64,000 nt of DNA, taken from Bombardia bombarda. Lineage: Eukaryota > Ascomycota > Sordariomycetes > Sordariales > Lasiosphaeriaceae. Under the pieces are notes generated by a model. That model saw only the letters and a list, made by a program, of their open reading frames with translations. It had not been told where the DNA came from and did no database searches. A program made the translations under genes and the position numbers. The DNA lies in NCBI GenBank assembly GCA_030512295.1, contig JAULSR010000009.1:992001-1056000 (forward strand), given 5' to 3'. Shown one piece after another: positions 22,102-32,073 of the stretch (position 1 is the stretch's first letter; each line of letters starts with the position of its first letter).

Positions 22102-24480
22102 ATGGCGGATCAATCGAAGTCAGAGATCATTAAGAATAATCCTATTAGGAAAGGTCTCAATGCTTTCCGCGCTTCGTTCAACTCAGTTTGTGAAGACAGG
22201 AGCATCTCTTGTAGCGACGCGATTGATCAGCTAGGTCATGAAGGTACGTCGGCCTGACAAGTTTTAGGTTTTCTGTCTAACTGATCTACAGACCTCCGGA
22301 ATCTTACTCTCCTCCTTCTCCCTTCTCTACAAAGCCTTCCAGCTGCGGGCCAGCTCCCTTCGAAGACAGGTCGCAGCACCCTTCAAAGCGACCTCCTCAG
22401 GTTTATCTCCGCGATCGCCTCCGGCGATTTCGACCTCAACCGAATCAAGCCACTCCTAAATGCAGCCCTCGCCGAGATACCCGACAACGAGATCTGGGAC
22501 CAGGTGTACAACGCTGTCACTGAATCAACTCCTCCTCCCCAACCGATAGCCTCCTCCCTCCAACAGACCCCATGGCTGCGCAACACGAGCAGCTTCGTGA
22601 ATTCGTCGGAACACCGCAAATATATGGACGATGTGCTTAAGGAGGAGCTTGGCCTTTTATATATCGGGCTCCGCGGCTTCGAACAAACATATTTTAAAAA
22701 TATAGCCGACCTTGAGACAGCATCTGAAGCTTTTTTTAAGCAGTGTACAAGAGAGGGTGATCCGCTCTTTGACGACGGCTGGACGGGATGGCCAAAAGAC
22801 GCGAACCAGGATGATGTGCTGACCTGGTTTGCGGGCTTTAGTGAGAAGCTGTCATCATTTGCGGAGGGTTACAAGTCGACCCCTATGTGTCAACGAAGAC
22901 CGTTAGCAAGGCCAAATGAGCCGATCGATGGTTCTATCGCGATACGCAAAATGGATGTGGGTTTCGTGAAAGACTCCAAAGCTAGGAAAAACTCAAGATA
23001 CCATTGGTCCCAGATCCTAGTGCCGGGAGAACTGAAGAGCAACCCGTCCGCCGACAAAGCTTCGGAAGCATGGCTTGATCTTGGGAGATATGCCAGAGAG
23101 GTGCTCGCGGCTCAATACACTCGTCGCTTCGTTTTGGGCTTCACAATCTGTGGATCTCTCATGAGGATATGGGAGTTTGATCGCTTGGGAGGTATCGCGT
23201 CTGAGCAATTCGACATCAATAAAGAGGGACTCCGTTTTGTGTTCACGATCCTTGGGTTTTTCTGGATGAATGAAGAACAGCTTGGGTTCGACCCTACCAT
23301 TATCACGTCAGGCGGCGAACAATATATCGAAATCCAACGCAACAACCAGATAGAGCGTCTGATTATCGATAAACGAATAAAGCGCGCGCCTTGTATAGTC
23401 GGCCGGGCGACGACTTGCTGGAAAGCCCATCGCAAGGAAGATCCACATACACCACTTGTCATCAAGGATTCGTGGCAATTTACGGAACGTGAAGAAGAGG
23501 GGGAGCTCCTCCGTGAGGCGACTGACAGAGGTGTCATCAACCTGGCCAGATATTATCACCATGAGACTGTTCAAGTCGGCGGCACGGACGACGATATTCG
23601 AAGCAATGTGCGGAAGGAACTGGATATCACAACTGCTGAGAATTACCGAACTTCACGGTCGGCAATTCCGCGAAGCACAAGTGTAGCTATTACTCCGCGG
23701 AAAAGTCGCAGCACCGCCGGCGTGAAACGGCTATTAAGCCAGACCGGTACTTCTCTACCCCCAAACAAACGATCCTGCTCCGCTTCTCCGACGAAGGGAA
23801 CTATTAGTCCTATATCGAATCGAGTGCACCGGCGAGTCGTGCTCCGTGATTTTGGGGAGCCGATCTACAAGGCGAGTTCTCGGGCAGCTCTGCTCCGTGG
23901 GCTCGAGGGCTGCATAGAGGGACACGAGTCTCTGCATAAGGCCGGCTTCCTTCACAGGGATATCTCAATCAACAATCTTATGATTAATGAAGACAACAAC
24001 AACGCGTCCTGGCCCTCATTCTTAATCGATCTAGATTTTGCCATCAAAGAACAGCGAGAGGGTGTTTCGGGAGCAAAAGGAAAGACGGGAACCAGGGCTT
24101 TCATGGCAATCGGGGTGCTTTTCGGCGAGCAACATTCATTCATGCACGACCTTGAATCATTCTTTTGGGTGTTGTTCTGGATATGCGTCCACTACGAGGG
24201 GCCAGGTCAGGGAAGAGTCGTTCCCAGGTTTGATAAGTGGAATTCGATGGATACAGAGGAATTAGCACAGCTTAAGAAGGGAGAGATAAACCACGAAGGA
24301 GACTTCCTCAGAACAGCGGAGGAGGACTTTGCTTCGTATTATCAACCGATGATACCTTGGGTCAACAGGTTGCGGAGGGTTGTTTTCCCGAACGGCGGGC
24401 GGTGGGAGAGAGAGGACAAAGGGTTGTATTCTCGCATGACAGAGATTCTTCGTGAAGCCCGGAAGGACCAGAAGGTTTAG
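22102..24480 (+). CDS. FunK1-type fungal protein kinase with GELK nuclease-like segment
   Basis: Two exons (22102-22243 and 22292-24480, intron 48 nt with GTACGT donor) encode 776 aa. About residues 265-340 carry the FunK1 upstream segment: MDVGFV, ILVPGELKSN and RRFVLGFTICGSLMRIWEFDR. D-x(n)-E-x-K here resembles a PD-(D/E)XK core. The kinase part has VIKDSW (Lys, about 437), EGELLREA (helix C Glu), a long basic Ser/Thr/Pro insertion, GFLHRDISINNLM (HRD and Asn, about 601) and LIDLDFA (DFG equivalent DLD, about 626), so the key catalytic residues are present. The N-terminal 250 residues are helical. FunK1 proteins are expanded in filamentous ascomycetes; their biological role is not established. 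The frame is intact, unlike its downstream neighbours. Confidence 0.85.
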
Positions 24481-24712
24481 GTAAGCAGGCAGCATTACAG
24501 CCCCAACATTCTATAATCTGGAGATAACAGTTACATCCACAGCCACCACATTTGGTAGCACCTGGGTTACCGCCGCACACTTTGCAGTCTGCACACATCT
24601 TATGAGTCCGCACTCGTTCGCAATAGCGCAATTCTTGAAACGCTATGTAAATGTCAGATCAACGAATAAAACAGAGAGCAAGTACTGACCTGTGCTGAAA
24701 AACAACCTGGAC
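24475..24712 (-). CDS. Weak candidate: small Cys-rich zinc-knuckle-like peptide
   Basis: The minus strand between about 24650 and 24490 reads RYCERV, then MCADCKVCGGNPGATKCGGC, then GCNCYLQIIECWGCNAACLP. That gives C-x2-C pairs at metal-binding density. Upstream, at about 24710-24685, another frame reads HHCLCPGCFSAQ followed by a perfect donor (GTCAGT), and an acceptor (ACATAG) lies at about 24643, but the two segments are out of phase by my count. The frame also runs into the tail of the convergent FunK1 gene. It could be a small zinc-binding protein with a frame break, or chance. Confidence 0.3.
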
Positions 24713-24908
24713 ATAAACAATGATGCGAAATGGCAAATATATACTTTACGTTAGCCGTTGTTTTGCCGCTTTATCCCGATTTTTTGAAGCCTAAAACAAA
24801 CACACTCACTCTGATCTATGGCAAATCACTGCATGCGCAGTCAGAATCAATGATTGCACGGTCAGAACCACCTTGTCCCCTTTGCACTTGACCGGCACTT
24901 TGACGATT
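24481..24908. other. Short gap with a possible minus-strand Cys-rich frame
   Basis: Immediately after the FunK1 stop the minus strand reads a Cys-rich peptide (listed separately). The rest (24720-24908) is AT-rich and shows nothing coding until an acceptor-like TTTAG at about 24911. Confidence 0.4.
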
Positions 24909-24911
24909 TAG

Positions 24912-25780
24912 GCCCAATACATACAAACAGTCGAGAAACTGCTACAAGAACTCATCGATTTCGATGCCGAAGATCTGGAAAGCGATGCCCAAGACGACCA
25001 AGACATTGAAGAGAGCGGAAATGAAGAGGACGAAAACGACGAGGCTGATGATAGCGAGGACGTTCCCAGCGACGATGATTCCGCGAAAGCGGAGGCCGCA
25101 AACGTTGCCGCCAGCCAAACGTACATGAAATGGTTTCACGAAAAAAGGGCGAGGTCCGAGAAGCGCTCAGATCGTTCGTTGACATACTCGCAAGACTCAC
25201 ACACTGTTTCGGATCGCGTCATTGACCAGGAATCAAATGAATGCACCGCTGCTGATATCACTGAAGATCAAATGGAGGCACATATTGGACACCCGCAGTC
25301 GAACCTTCCGAGCCTTTCGATTGACATCAGCGATCAACCATCTGCATACCCAGTCGACGACCAACTAAGTGCACAGAACTCAGCTACAGCTACGAACACT
25401 TCAAACACATATTTAGCGAACAACCAGTACCCCACAGCAAAAGATACCGTGACAACAATGAGAGCCTCGAGCTTCATGAGTCACACAATGGACGGATCAT
25501 TCATGTTTACGCCTGGCTAGTACCCCACATCAGACCAGTACCCAACAACACAGAATGCCACCACAGCCAGAAGAGGCTCGAGCTTTCTAAGAAATACGAT
25601 GGATGGGGGGGGGGGCTCTCACGTATACAGCAGATGAGATTTTGGTGGCACGGAATGCCGCCATGCAGAACCTTACAACATGGCCTTACGCATGAGTTTG
25701 CCAAGTCAACAGTGCTCGGGGAAGCCCGACTTCTCGGACCGCAATATGAACGAGTAATTTCCCACCAGTGCTTGTCAACG
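24912..25780 (+). pseudogene. Relic of an acidic repeat protein, stopped by TAG
   Basis: After an acceptor-like TTTAG the plus strand is open to 25520. A helical start (IQTVEKLLQELIDFDAEDL) leads into a long Asp/Glu-rich stretch, a basic patch (MKWFHEKRARSEKRSDRS) and a Ser/Thr/Asn-rich tail with QYPTAKDTVTTMRASSFM. The frame ends at TAG (25518-25520). Directly behind it, in the same frame, a diverged copy of the tail repeat continues (YPTSDQYPTTQNATTARRGS), followed by a G10 run and further protein-like text (TYTADEILVARNAAMQNLTT). In the first repeat copy the aligned codon is CAG, so the stop looks like CAG to TAG. I do not recognise the family. Confidence 0.45.
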
Positions 25781-27770
25781 ATTGCTACACGAAACATGAC
25801 CTTAGGAGTGCTCCATTTTCATGGCAGAACTTTCACAAAGGTGAAATTCGTTCTCAATCCACCAACGTTCTAATTCAGCAACTTTCGCACGAAGGTCCTG
25901 CGTGTCCGGCAATTCCATTTTACCCCACTCTGCTACCTCCATATCATTTCCTAAACCAATGATCATGAAACCTCCACGTTCGCAAGTCCAACCCAGTCGG
26001 CTGTCAATGATAGTGCTTCCAGAGGTCAGTCAGTGAAACCCTTCATTCGTGGTCGGCAAACCTACTATCCACCATTTGGCATATCCTCCACCGTCTCTAC
26101 GACGCCTTCTCTCCTCATGTTTGATCGAGGTGTTTTTTTAAGACCCCCCAGTTCTCGGGATCCTCTTCTGTATTGAAGAATGGAAGTTGCGAGCCTTTAT
26201 AAAACGTGATTCTAGACCCCGGCAACCAGAATTGTATCATGAGAGTGAGTATGTGTGGCTTCGTTCGTGGTCTTTGTTTTTGTCCCGGTTATGGAAGAAC
26301 CATGCATATTCGGAGGAAAGTCGGGAGCTGAAGTATCTGAGATATCCCCAAAGAGGCTGTTCGATTATGGACATTATGATCCAACGTAATTCCTGTAGGG
26401 TGTCAGACAATAGCGTCACAGGCATGGCTTCAAACGTACTGCATCTCCCATAGTATTCTGGAGCACTTGGCGTCAACCGCCGCGACGGAATGTAATGAAG
26501 CCATGCTTGCCCGGTTGATGTTATAAGTGCAATTTGGCTTTTCGTTCCATGGAAAATCATAACCCCGAGGTGTTAGGTCTGTTCTTCCTAGAGATCGAGG
26601 CAGTTCATCTGGCGGCTCGAAATGAGAAAGGTACAGCCAAGTTAGTGGCCTATCTTTTGGCCGCTTGGCAGAAGCACAGTATTGGGAGAAACGCGACATG
26701 TGTATGGGTGTTGTTAGATTCTAAACAGTATCCCTTGTTGATTTATGAAGCTAATTATATGTCGCCATTGAACAACCGGCCGCAGCCAACCCGGCCACTT
26801 AATATGCAGGGAGGAGTCTAATGAGGAAAGCCTACCCATGACACTTATAGCAGACGCGTGTCTCGAAGTTAGCACAGCCATTGGCAGAGCTCGTGCTGAG
26901 TTTAGGATCGCTCAATGCTACTTGGTCCGATCTAAGTGTGGGGATTCTCCGAGCCAGGCTCTTCACTGGCGAGGAGACTTGGCCCGCTCGTCTCCTAAAA
27001 TGGGTATTGATCTACACTGTCCCTGGCAATGTACTTCTTCTGGTCTGCTTCTATGTTAACTTTGCCCATCTCTCGATAATGTCCGTCACATTGGGGAAAC
27101 TGTCCGGCGTAAGCCTGCAAAGCCTGCAAGCTTAGTGTCGATCGAGACTAAGAAAGATCTCACCAGTAACCCAGAGGATGATGCATCCGGGTTAGCGAAT
27201 GAGCTGAAAAATGGGGATTCGGTCAGGTCAGGGAACCATCCCGGTGTCAGATAGAACATTTCATCAGTGGACCTAGTGATTCGACGTCGAAGGAACAATG
27301 TACAAAAGCATGCTAGCTAGCTAGGACTGCAATGCCCACCATAGATACTTCACGTACATAATTAAGATGCCTCGCTTCTTTCCTCCCATGACGACGGTTT
27401 GCGCTACTGTCGGGGACTGAAATTAAATCTCCTTGGCCCAATGCAACAACCCTTCTGGGATTTGTAGAGAACAGCCGAACACTTCAGTTAGCCGTCCATC
27501 GGCCACACACCATCTTTCACGTCGATCTCCATCCGTTGCAGCTTACGTCGCCATCTGTTCCTCAAGAGAACCCAGCATTTTCCGGCAGCTGCATTGTGGG
27601 TTGGGAAGCAGCTGAACAACACATTTCTCCAGCGAGCTCCTACCTTGTTGTTATAAGATGCAATCGTGATCCCTTCTAATTAAACTCTACCTTTCTTCTC
27701 TTCCTACTTTTTTTCCTAACTATCTAATTTTCTCGGTCATTCTCTGTCGCGATAACATTCAACTAAGGAT
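25781..27770. other. Gene-poor stretch, relic-like
   Basis: I find no frame with a recognisable domain. Short frames of 60-110 codons occur on both strands (for example 26534-26821 plus). From 27660 to 27770 the plus strand is pyrimidine-rich and promoter-like ahead of the small frame at 27771. Confidence 0.45.
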
Positions 27771-28358
27771 ATGGACCATCAGCGCCAGAATGCCTTCCTA
27801 CGCACGACTAACCCAGTCATTCCAACCATGGGCGGACATGCCCAACCGGTTGGGTTCCAGCAGTACGATCCGTGGCATGTTCAAGTGCCCCAGCAAATCG
27901 CTACGCCGTGTTACGTCAAACCATACTTCCTGCAGGCTGGAGCTGATACTGATTTCAGTACCTCACCGCGATTTGGCCCATTCTTGAAGGCGCTGTAGAG
28001 TATAGCTTCAGTCTAGATCATGTAGTGGTAGCCTTCGTGATTTGCACTCTAGCTCAGGCTTGGCGGTGCTAGGACGTATCTCCTCGTCCATCATCATATC
28101 CAGGCTGTTTGGGGAGTCTCTGTACTGTCGTACTGGTTGTTCTTCTACCTTCTTCTTCGGTCATTTTGGAGATTATACAAGTCCAAAGACAAAAGTCAGT
28201 TCGATGAGAGCCAAGAGCCAAGCCTGGAGGATGGGCAAATGGATGATTGTAGCCTTCTCGCTAGCCGTAGGTTCGACCATCTTCTACGGATTCGGGCTGC
28301 ATTATTCTGGCTTCAAAAAGGACAAGAGCCGTCCTCAAAGTTGGCTTATCTCGCATGA
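27771..28358 (+). CDS. Weak candidate: small multi-exon membrane protein
   Basis: ATG 27771 follows a pyrimidine-rich leader and opens a Gln/Pro-rich N-terminus (MDHQRQNAFLRTTNPVIPTM). Two further protein-like pieces follow in other frames. The first, after an acceptor-like GATTTCAG at about 27959, reads YLTAIWPILEGAVEYSFSLDH. The second, after ATCCAG at about 28104, reads a hydrophobic VSVLSYWLFFYLLLRSFW followed by an acidic tail ending at 28358. Splicing could join them, but I cannot fix the donors. A one-exon reading stops at 27998 (75 aa). No family recognised. Confidence 0.3.
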
Positions 28359-28998
28359 TCTCCTGTAATCCCCGGATCTGGCTAATACGTTGTGAAACCC
28401 AGAATAAAGGGACAAGCCGAGGACATCAAGTCAGAAGATAACAGGTCGAGCCATTCCTGTGCCTCTACGCTCTGCCGCTCACCCAATGAACAGCCTTCAG
28501 GTGCATTGCAGATGGAGACCAGGGGGTCGTGAGAAGGGGCAGGGTGGGCGAGAGGAGGACGAGGCTGCGTTTTTCCCTTTTGTTATTTAAGACTGCCCAC
28601 GCCATGTAATTATGTTATGCTTTTCTTACAACTGGGGGGAGAATGAGAAGGAGAGATTTGTGCTATTTGAGCGCCAAGGGATAGATATCCGGATTCAATA
28701 TGTTACCGAAGTCGACTTCGTCACGAGGGGATCCGCCCCTTGTGACTAAGTGTATTCTATCCAAGGATGAAAAGGTGGTTTCCGTGCTCCTGCTCCAAAT
28801 CTATGGCATCGTCGACAGACTCCACAAGAACATCAACCCATTAGTCTAGATCTGGGCGCAACTATAGAATCCTTGGGAATTCGCGCGGTTCAGAGCATCA
28901 CGACCCGCCAGCACAAGAAACTGTTTGATATAGATACCGAGGTCCAGGATATCAAACTCTATCGATGGACCGACCTTGGGCCTATCCTCACCAAGGTC
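28359..28998. other. Relic-like stretch
   Basis: Between 28701 and 29008 the plus strand shows two protein-like pieces in different frames: one around VTKCILSKDEKVVSVLLLQI ending at TAG, and one around ESLGIRAVQSITTRQHKKLF ending at TGA (29006-29008). They may be exons of a small gene or remains of one. I cannot support a model. Confidence 0.3.
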
Positions 28999-29439
28999 CT
29001 ATCCTGACTGGTTTATTCTCTTATGTACATTGCAGAGCTCGCACAGAGCAGAAACATAAACTACAATACCAGGATAAGCCTGCTTCTCACTAGCACTAAT
29101 TGCTTGGATTGACCATGTATATTGCACCTCGTCGCCGCTGGGTTGTACTCTGGGTGCCAACTGGGGAGGAAAAGACATCAACTTGTGCCTTCGAGAACGC
29201 CTGAGCTTCATCTTTCGAGCCCGCCTCTGCAGAACTTGCTCAGATGTCCGAAGCTTGATTTTATGGACCCGTTCGACATGATTTCTGAAATGATCCACAG
29301 TATACAGCTTCTCACCCTTGCACCTCTTGTTATTACACACAACCAACTGGCCAAACTGTTCAGCACGCTCCTTCGCTTCCAAACGATTATCGTCAAAGTG
29401 GTCATTTCTTTTCTGGCTTGCCTCGATTGCTGAGCCGCT
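28999..29439 (-). CDS. C2H2 zinc-finger-like exon, probably partial gene
   Basis: The minus strand from an acceptor-like GATAG (exon start 29439) reads about 146 codons to a stop at 28999. The centre is CNNKRCKGEKLYTVDHFRNHVERVH, i.e. C-x4-C-x13-H-x4-H by my reading, a C2H2-like finger. A highly basic stretch (RRARKMKLRRSRRHK) suitable for DNA or RNA contact follows. No ATG with a good leader precedes it in frame and upstream exons are not evident, so it may be the last exon of a larger gene or a fragment. It abuts the plus-strand relic at 29539. Confidence 0.4.
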   Translation of the reverse strand, partial: SGSAIEASQKRNDHFDDNRLEAKERAEQFGQLVVCNNKRCKGEKLYTVDHFRNHVERVHKIKLRTSEQVLQRRARKMKLRRSRRHKLMSFPPQLAPRVQPSGDEVQYTWSIQAISASEKQAYPGIVVYVSALCELCNVHKRINQSG

Positions 29440-29538
29440 CTATCGACCAAAAGCTTATACCTTTCCTACCTCGACCGCGAACCTCCTTATTAACCAAAAA
29501 CCTTTTCGACCTCGCTGCCTCCACACAAGATCCCACAC

Positions 29539-30222
29539 ACGATGGCCTCACAGGCCCACCCCTAATCCTTTGCTGCTGGGTTCTTCAGCGGTCTACTCTT
29601 CGTGTCTGTCTTTGCACAATGCGTGTCCGACATTGCTCTTTCCCCGCCACGCAGCCAGGCTTTGACACCAACTTCGACACAAGATCCGACACAAGATCCG
29701 ACACAAGATCCGACACAAGATCCGACACCAGATTCGACGCAAGATTCGACACAAGCTCCAATACCAACACCAGCTTCAACACAAGCTCCGATGCCAACAC
29801 TGGCTTCGACACAAGCTGCTAGCTCGGAAGACGGCGACGCCACCACAATAGAGACAGTATGCTTCTCGCCAGACGGCTGGGGCAGCCTCATCAACGGCCA
29901 CGCAGGCGAAGGGCAGCTGATTCGCGAGATCTGGCTACGGCGCCGGCCCGCTCGCGTCTACGTCGAAGGGGAGCAGCGATGGCTGGAGATTCTCGACCTC
30001 GAGGCGGCCGCTAACCGTGCCATGACCGAGTACAAGCCCAGCGTCGAGCTCGACGACTATTCCAGAGATCGGCTGACGGTGGTGGATCTGGCAGGATGTG
30101 ACCTCGTTCATGCGCTGGGAGCGGCAGGACAAGAAGGAGCAAAAAGAGAGGGAGCTTGCTTGGTTAAAGAAAAACTCGCGACGAGTGCGGGACGCGCAAA
30201 GTCTGCGGAGCCCTGTGGGTGA
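29539..30222 (+). pseudogene. Membrane-anchored repeat protein, stopped early by TAA
   Basis: ATG 29539 sits behind a fungal-type leader and reads MASQAHP then TAA. The same frame continues with a hydrophobic segment (SFAAGFFSGLLFVSVFAQ), a TQDP tandem repeat (12-bp unit ACACAAGATCCG, 29686-29760) and Thr/Pro-rich linker. A folded-looking domain follows (CFSPDGWGSLINGHAGEG, IREIWLRRRPARVYVEGE, RWLEILDLEAAANRAM), ending at 30222. Reading CAA in place of TAA would make one 227-codon gene with an N-terminal anchor. C to T in CpA is the RIP signature. A start inside the open part (no early ATG) is the alternative. Family not recognised. Confidence 0.45.
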
Positions 30223-31608
30223 GGTGATGAGTTAGGAAGGGGTGGCAATATAATGCTTCTAGGTTTTTGATGACCGGTCGCCGAAAAAGCCTTAGAGTCG
30301 CAGCTGTGTTAGCTGCTTGCTTAGCATACAAAGTATATAAAGCGTCTGCTGTTTTTCCTGAATATTAATACGTTATCCTCATGAAACCTATCCTCAAAGA
30401 CACGACCAAAACGATGCATTATCGCCTTTTTTTAAAATCTTAAACACACGCCGGTATTTCACGAACGTGGTTAAAGGGCGGTGAACAGGGGTAAAAGGTG
30501 TGGGAAACGTAAAGATGCATACACATATACATGTATATACATAAGCGCGCGAGAAGGACGCGAAAGAGCTTCAAAGGCGCCGAATGGGGGCGGCATTCGT
30601 CTTACCCGTATGCTGTGAAAACGCTTAATTAGTAAATACGCAGTATTGTACCGAGTCTTACGCCGTGACCAAGGACGACCGGCCGCCTTGCTAGGCCTAG
30701 CCAGCGTTTAATAATAGATATTATTACTAATTAAAAGGGAAAAAAAACCAGGAAATTGGCTACCTATACTTAGATTAAATAAAAAACAATTAATATAATT
30801 AAATTTAATAAAAAAAGCTAATATATAATAAATTTAATTATTAAATTATATTTTTATAAGAGAAGGCAGGTACGCCTGATTAAGGTAGTTACAATGAAGA
30901 TAATTAGGAAGGCGAGCAATGAAGATAACTGGGAAGGCGAGCAATGACTAGTATTAGCGTAAGACTTTAACCTGGCCCTCGCAACGGAAAGTGGGCGAGG
31001 GCCGCTGCTTATATACAAAGATAGTGGGATAACTAGCATGTCTTTGGGGACGCTTCTTCATTGGTTACTCAGATTGATATATATACGACCTTATGATCAA
31101 GAGCGCTTTCCTATAGTTTTCTAGTTACTAGTCAATAAACAAGGACTGTTCAGATTCAGCATCTACTATATCTTTTGACTACAACGACCTGTCCCAGTAA
31201 CGTTGACTACTGAGTTTACCCGTGCCCTTGTCTGATTCCGTCAGAAGCCCCCTGTGACTACCCGGGTCGCAACACTTTTCTCGGCTAGCTATTATCTTAT
31301 TAGTAACTATCCCATAGCTTTATTTACTAAGCCGGGCTACACTAAGCACTGCTAGAATATTAAGATATATTTATAAAACGTAAAAGGTAAAAGGTAAAAA
31401 TAAACGAGATATCTATTCTCGCGTTAAATTAAAAAGCTAGTAATAATAATTATTATCGGCGAGTATATGTTCCAGAGATTACATCCTACCAGAATAGCGC
31501 CATCCGCCAAACTCCAATAATCCTAAACTCCAGTTGGCTCCTAAAATACAGTTATTCACATCTCAGAAAAGACAAGCCTTCATCAGAACTCGGGTCAGGG
31601 TAAATTAA
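30223..31608. other. AT-rich, RIP-like block
   Basis: From about 30600 to 31460 the base composition turns sharply AT-rich (30700-30870 is nearly all A/T with many TAAT/ATTA words). This is unlike the GC-rich genes around it and as expected of RIP-mutated repeats. It contains the LTR-like segment 30877-31274. No coding frame survives. Confidence 0.6.
30877..31274. mobile_element. Possible solo LTR remnant
   Basis: The segment ends in GTCGCAACA (31266-31274); on the minus strand this reads TGTTGCGACCCGGG, a typical fungal LTR start. The other end has TG at 30877. Inside are a TATATAC box-like site (about 31010), a sharp T/A-rich stretch and a direct 25-bp repeat (AATGAAGATAA..GGAAGGCGAGC, 30893-30942). 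No internal retrotransposon genes or second LTR are present. The 5' limit is uncertain, and target-site duplications were not found by eye. Confidence 0.35.
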
Positions 31609-32073
31609 TTAGCGTTTCTTTTTCGCGGCGACGTCGAGGTCGAGGCTATCCTTGAAGGCCTGTCGGATCTCCTCGGGCGTGATCGGGTTCTTTCGCGATA
31701 CCAGGACTGGACCGGCAACAGTCCTGGGTGCTAGCTTCCTCACGGACGGGATCGAACATTTCTTGTTGACCTGGATCTGAAGATTCCAGTCTCTGTTACC
31801 GGTGGTGAGCTGTGTCGGATTATATTAGCACACGTACAGCGATACGATAAGGGCTCGTTGGCACGAATGCGGCTGGGGTATAAAGCTTTCGCTAAACAGC
31901 TTGAGCAAGACATAAGCTGGTCTTGTTGAAGAAAATAAAACACTTACGCCTTGCATGTCAACTCGAAAGTCGATGTTACAGTAGATAGTGCCCGGAGTGT
32001 CACGAAGCCCTTCTAACTTGTAGTCGGGGATGTCATCAATAAACTCTTCGATTCTTTTGGTGGGTTTCGGCAT
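31609..32073 (-). CDS. Small two-exon protein, 108 aa, function unknown
   Basis: Exon 1 (32073-31948) reads MPKPTKRIEEFIDDIPDYKL and continues to FRVDMQG. A perfect GTAAGT donor follows. After the CACACAG acceptor, exon 2 (31809-31609) reads LTTGNRDWNLQIQVNKKCSI, later ITPEEIRQAFKDSLDLD, and ends AAKKKR-stop. The intron is 138 nt and phase 0, and both exons are exact multiples of three. The product is soluble, basic at the C-terminus and has no signal peptide. I do not recognise it. The clean splice signals and codon usage make it more likely real than most short frames here. Confidence 0.55.
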
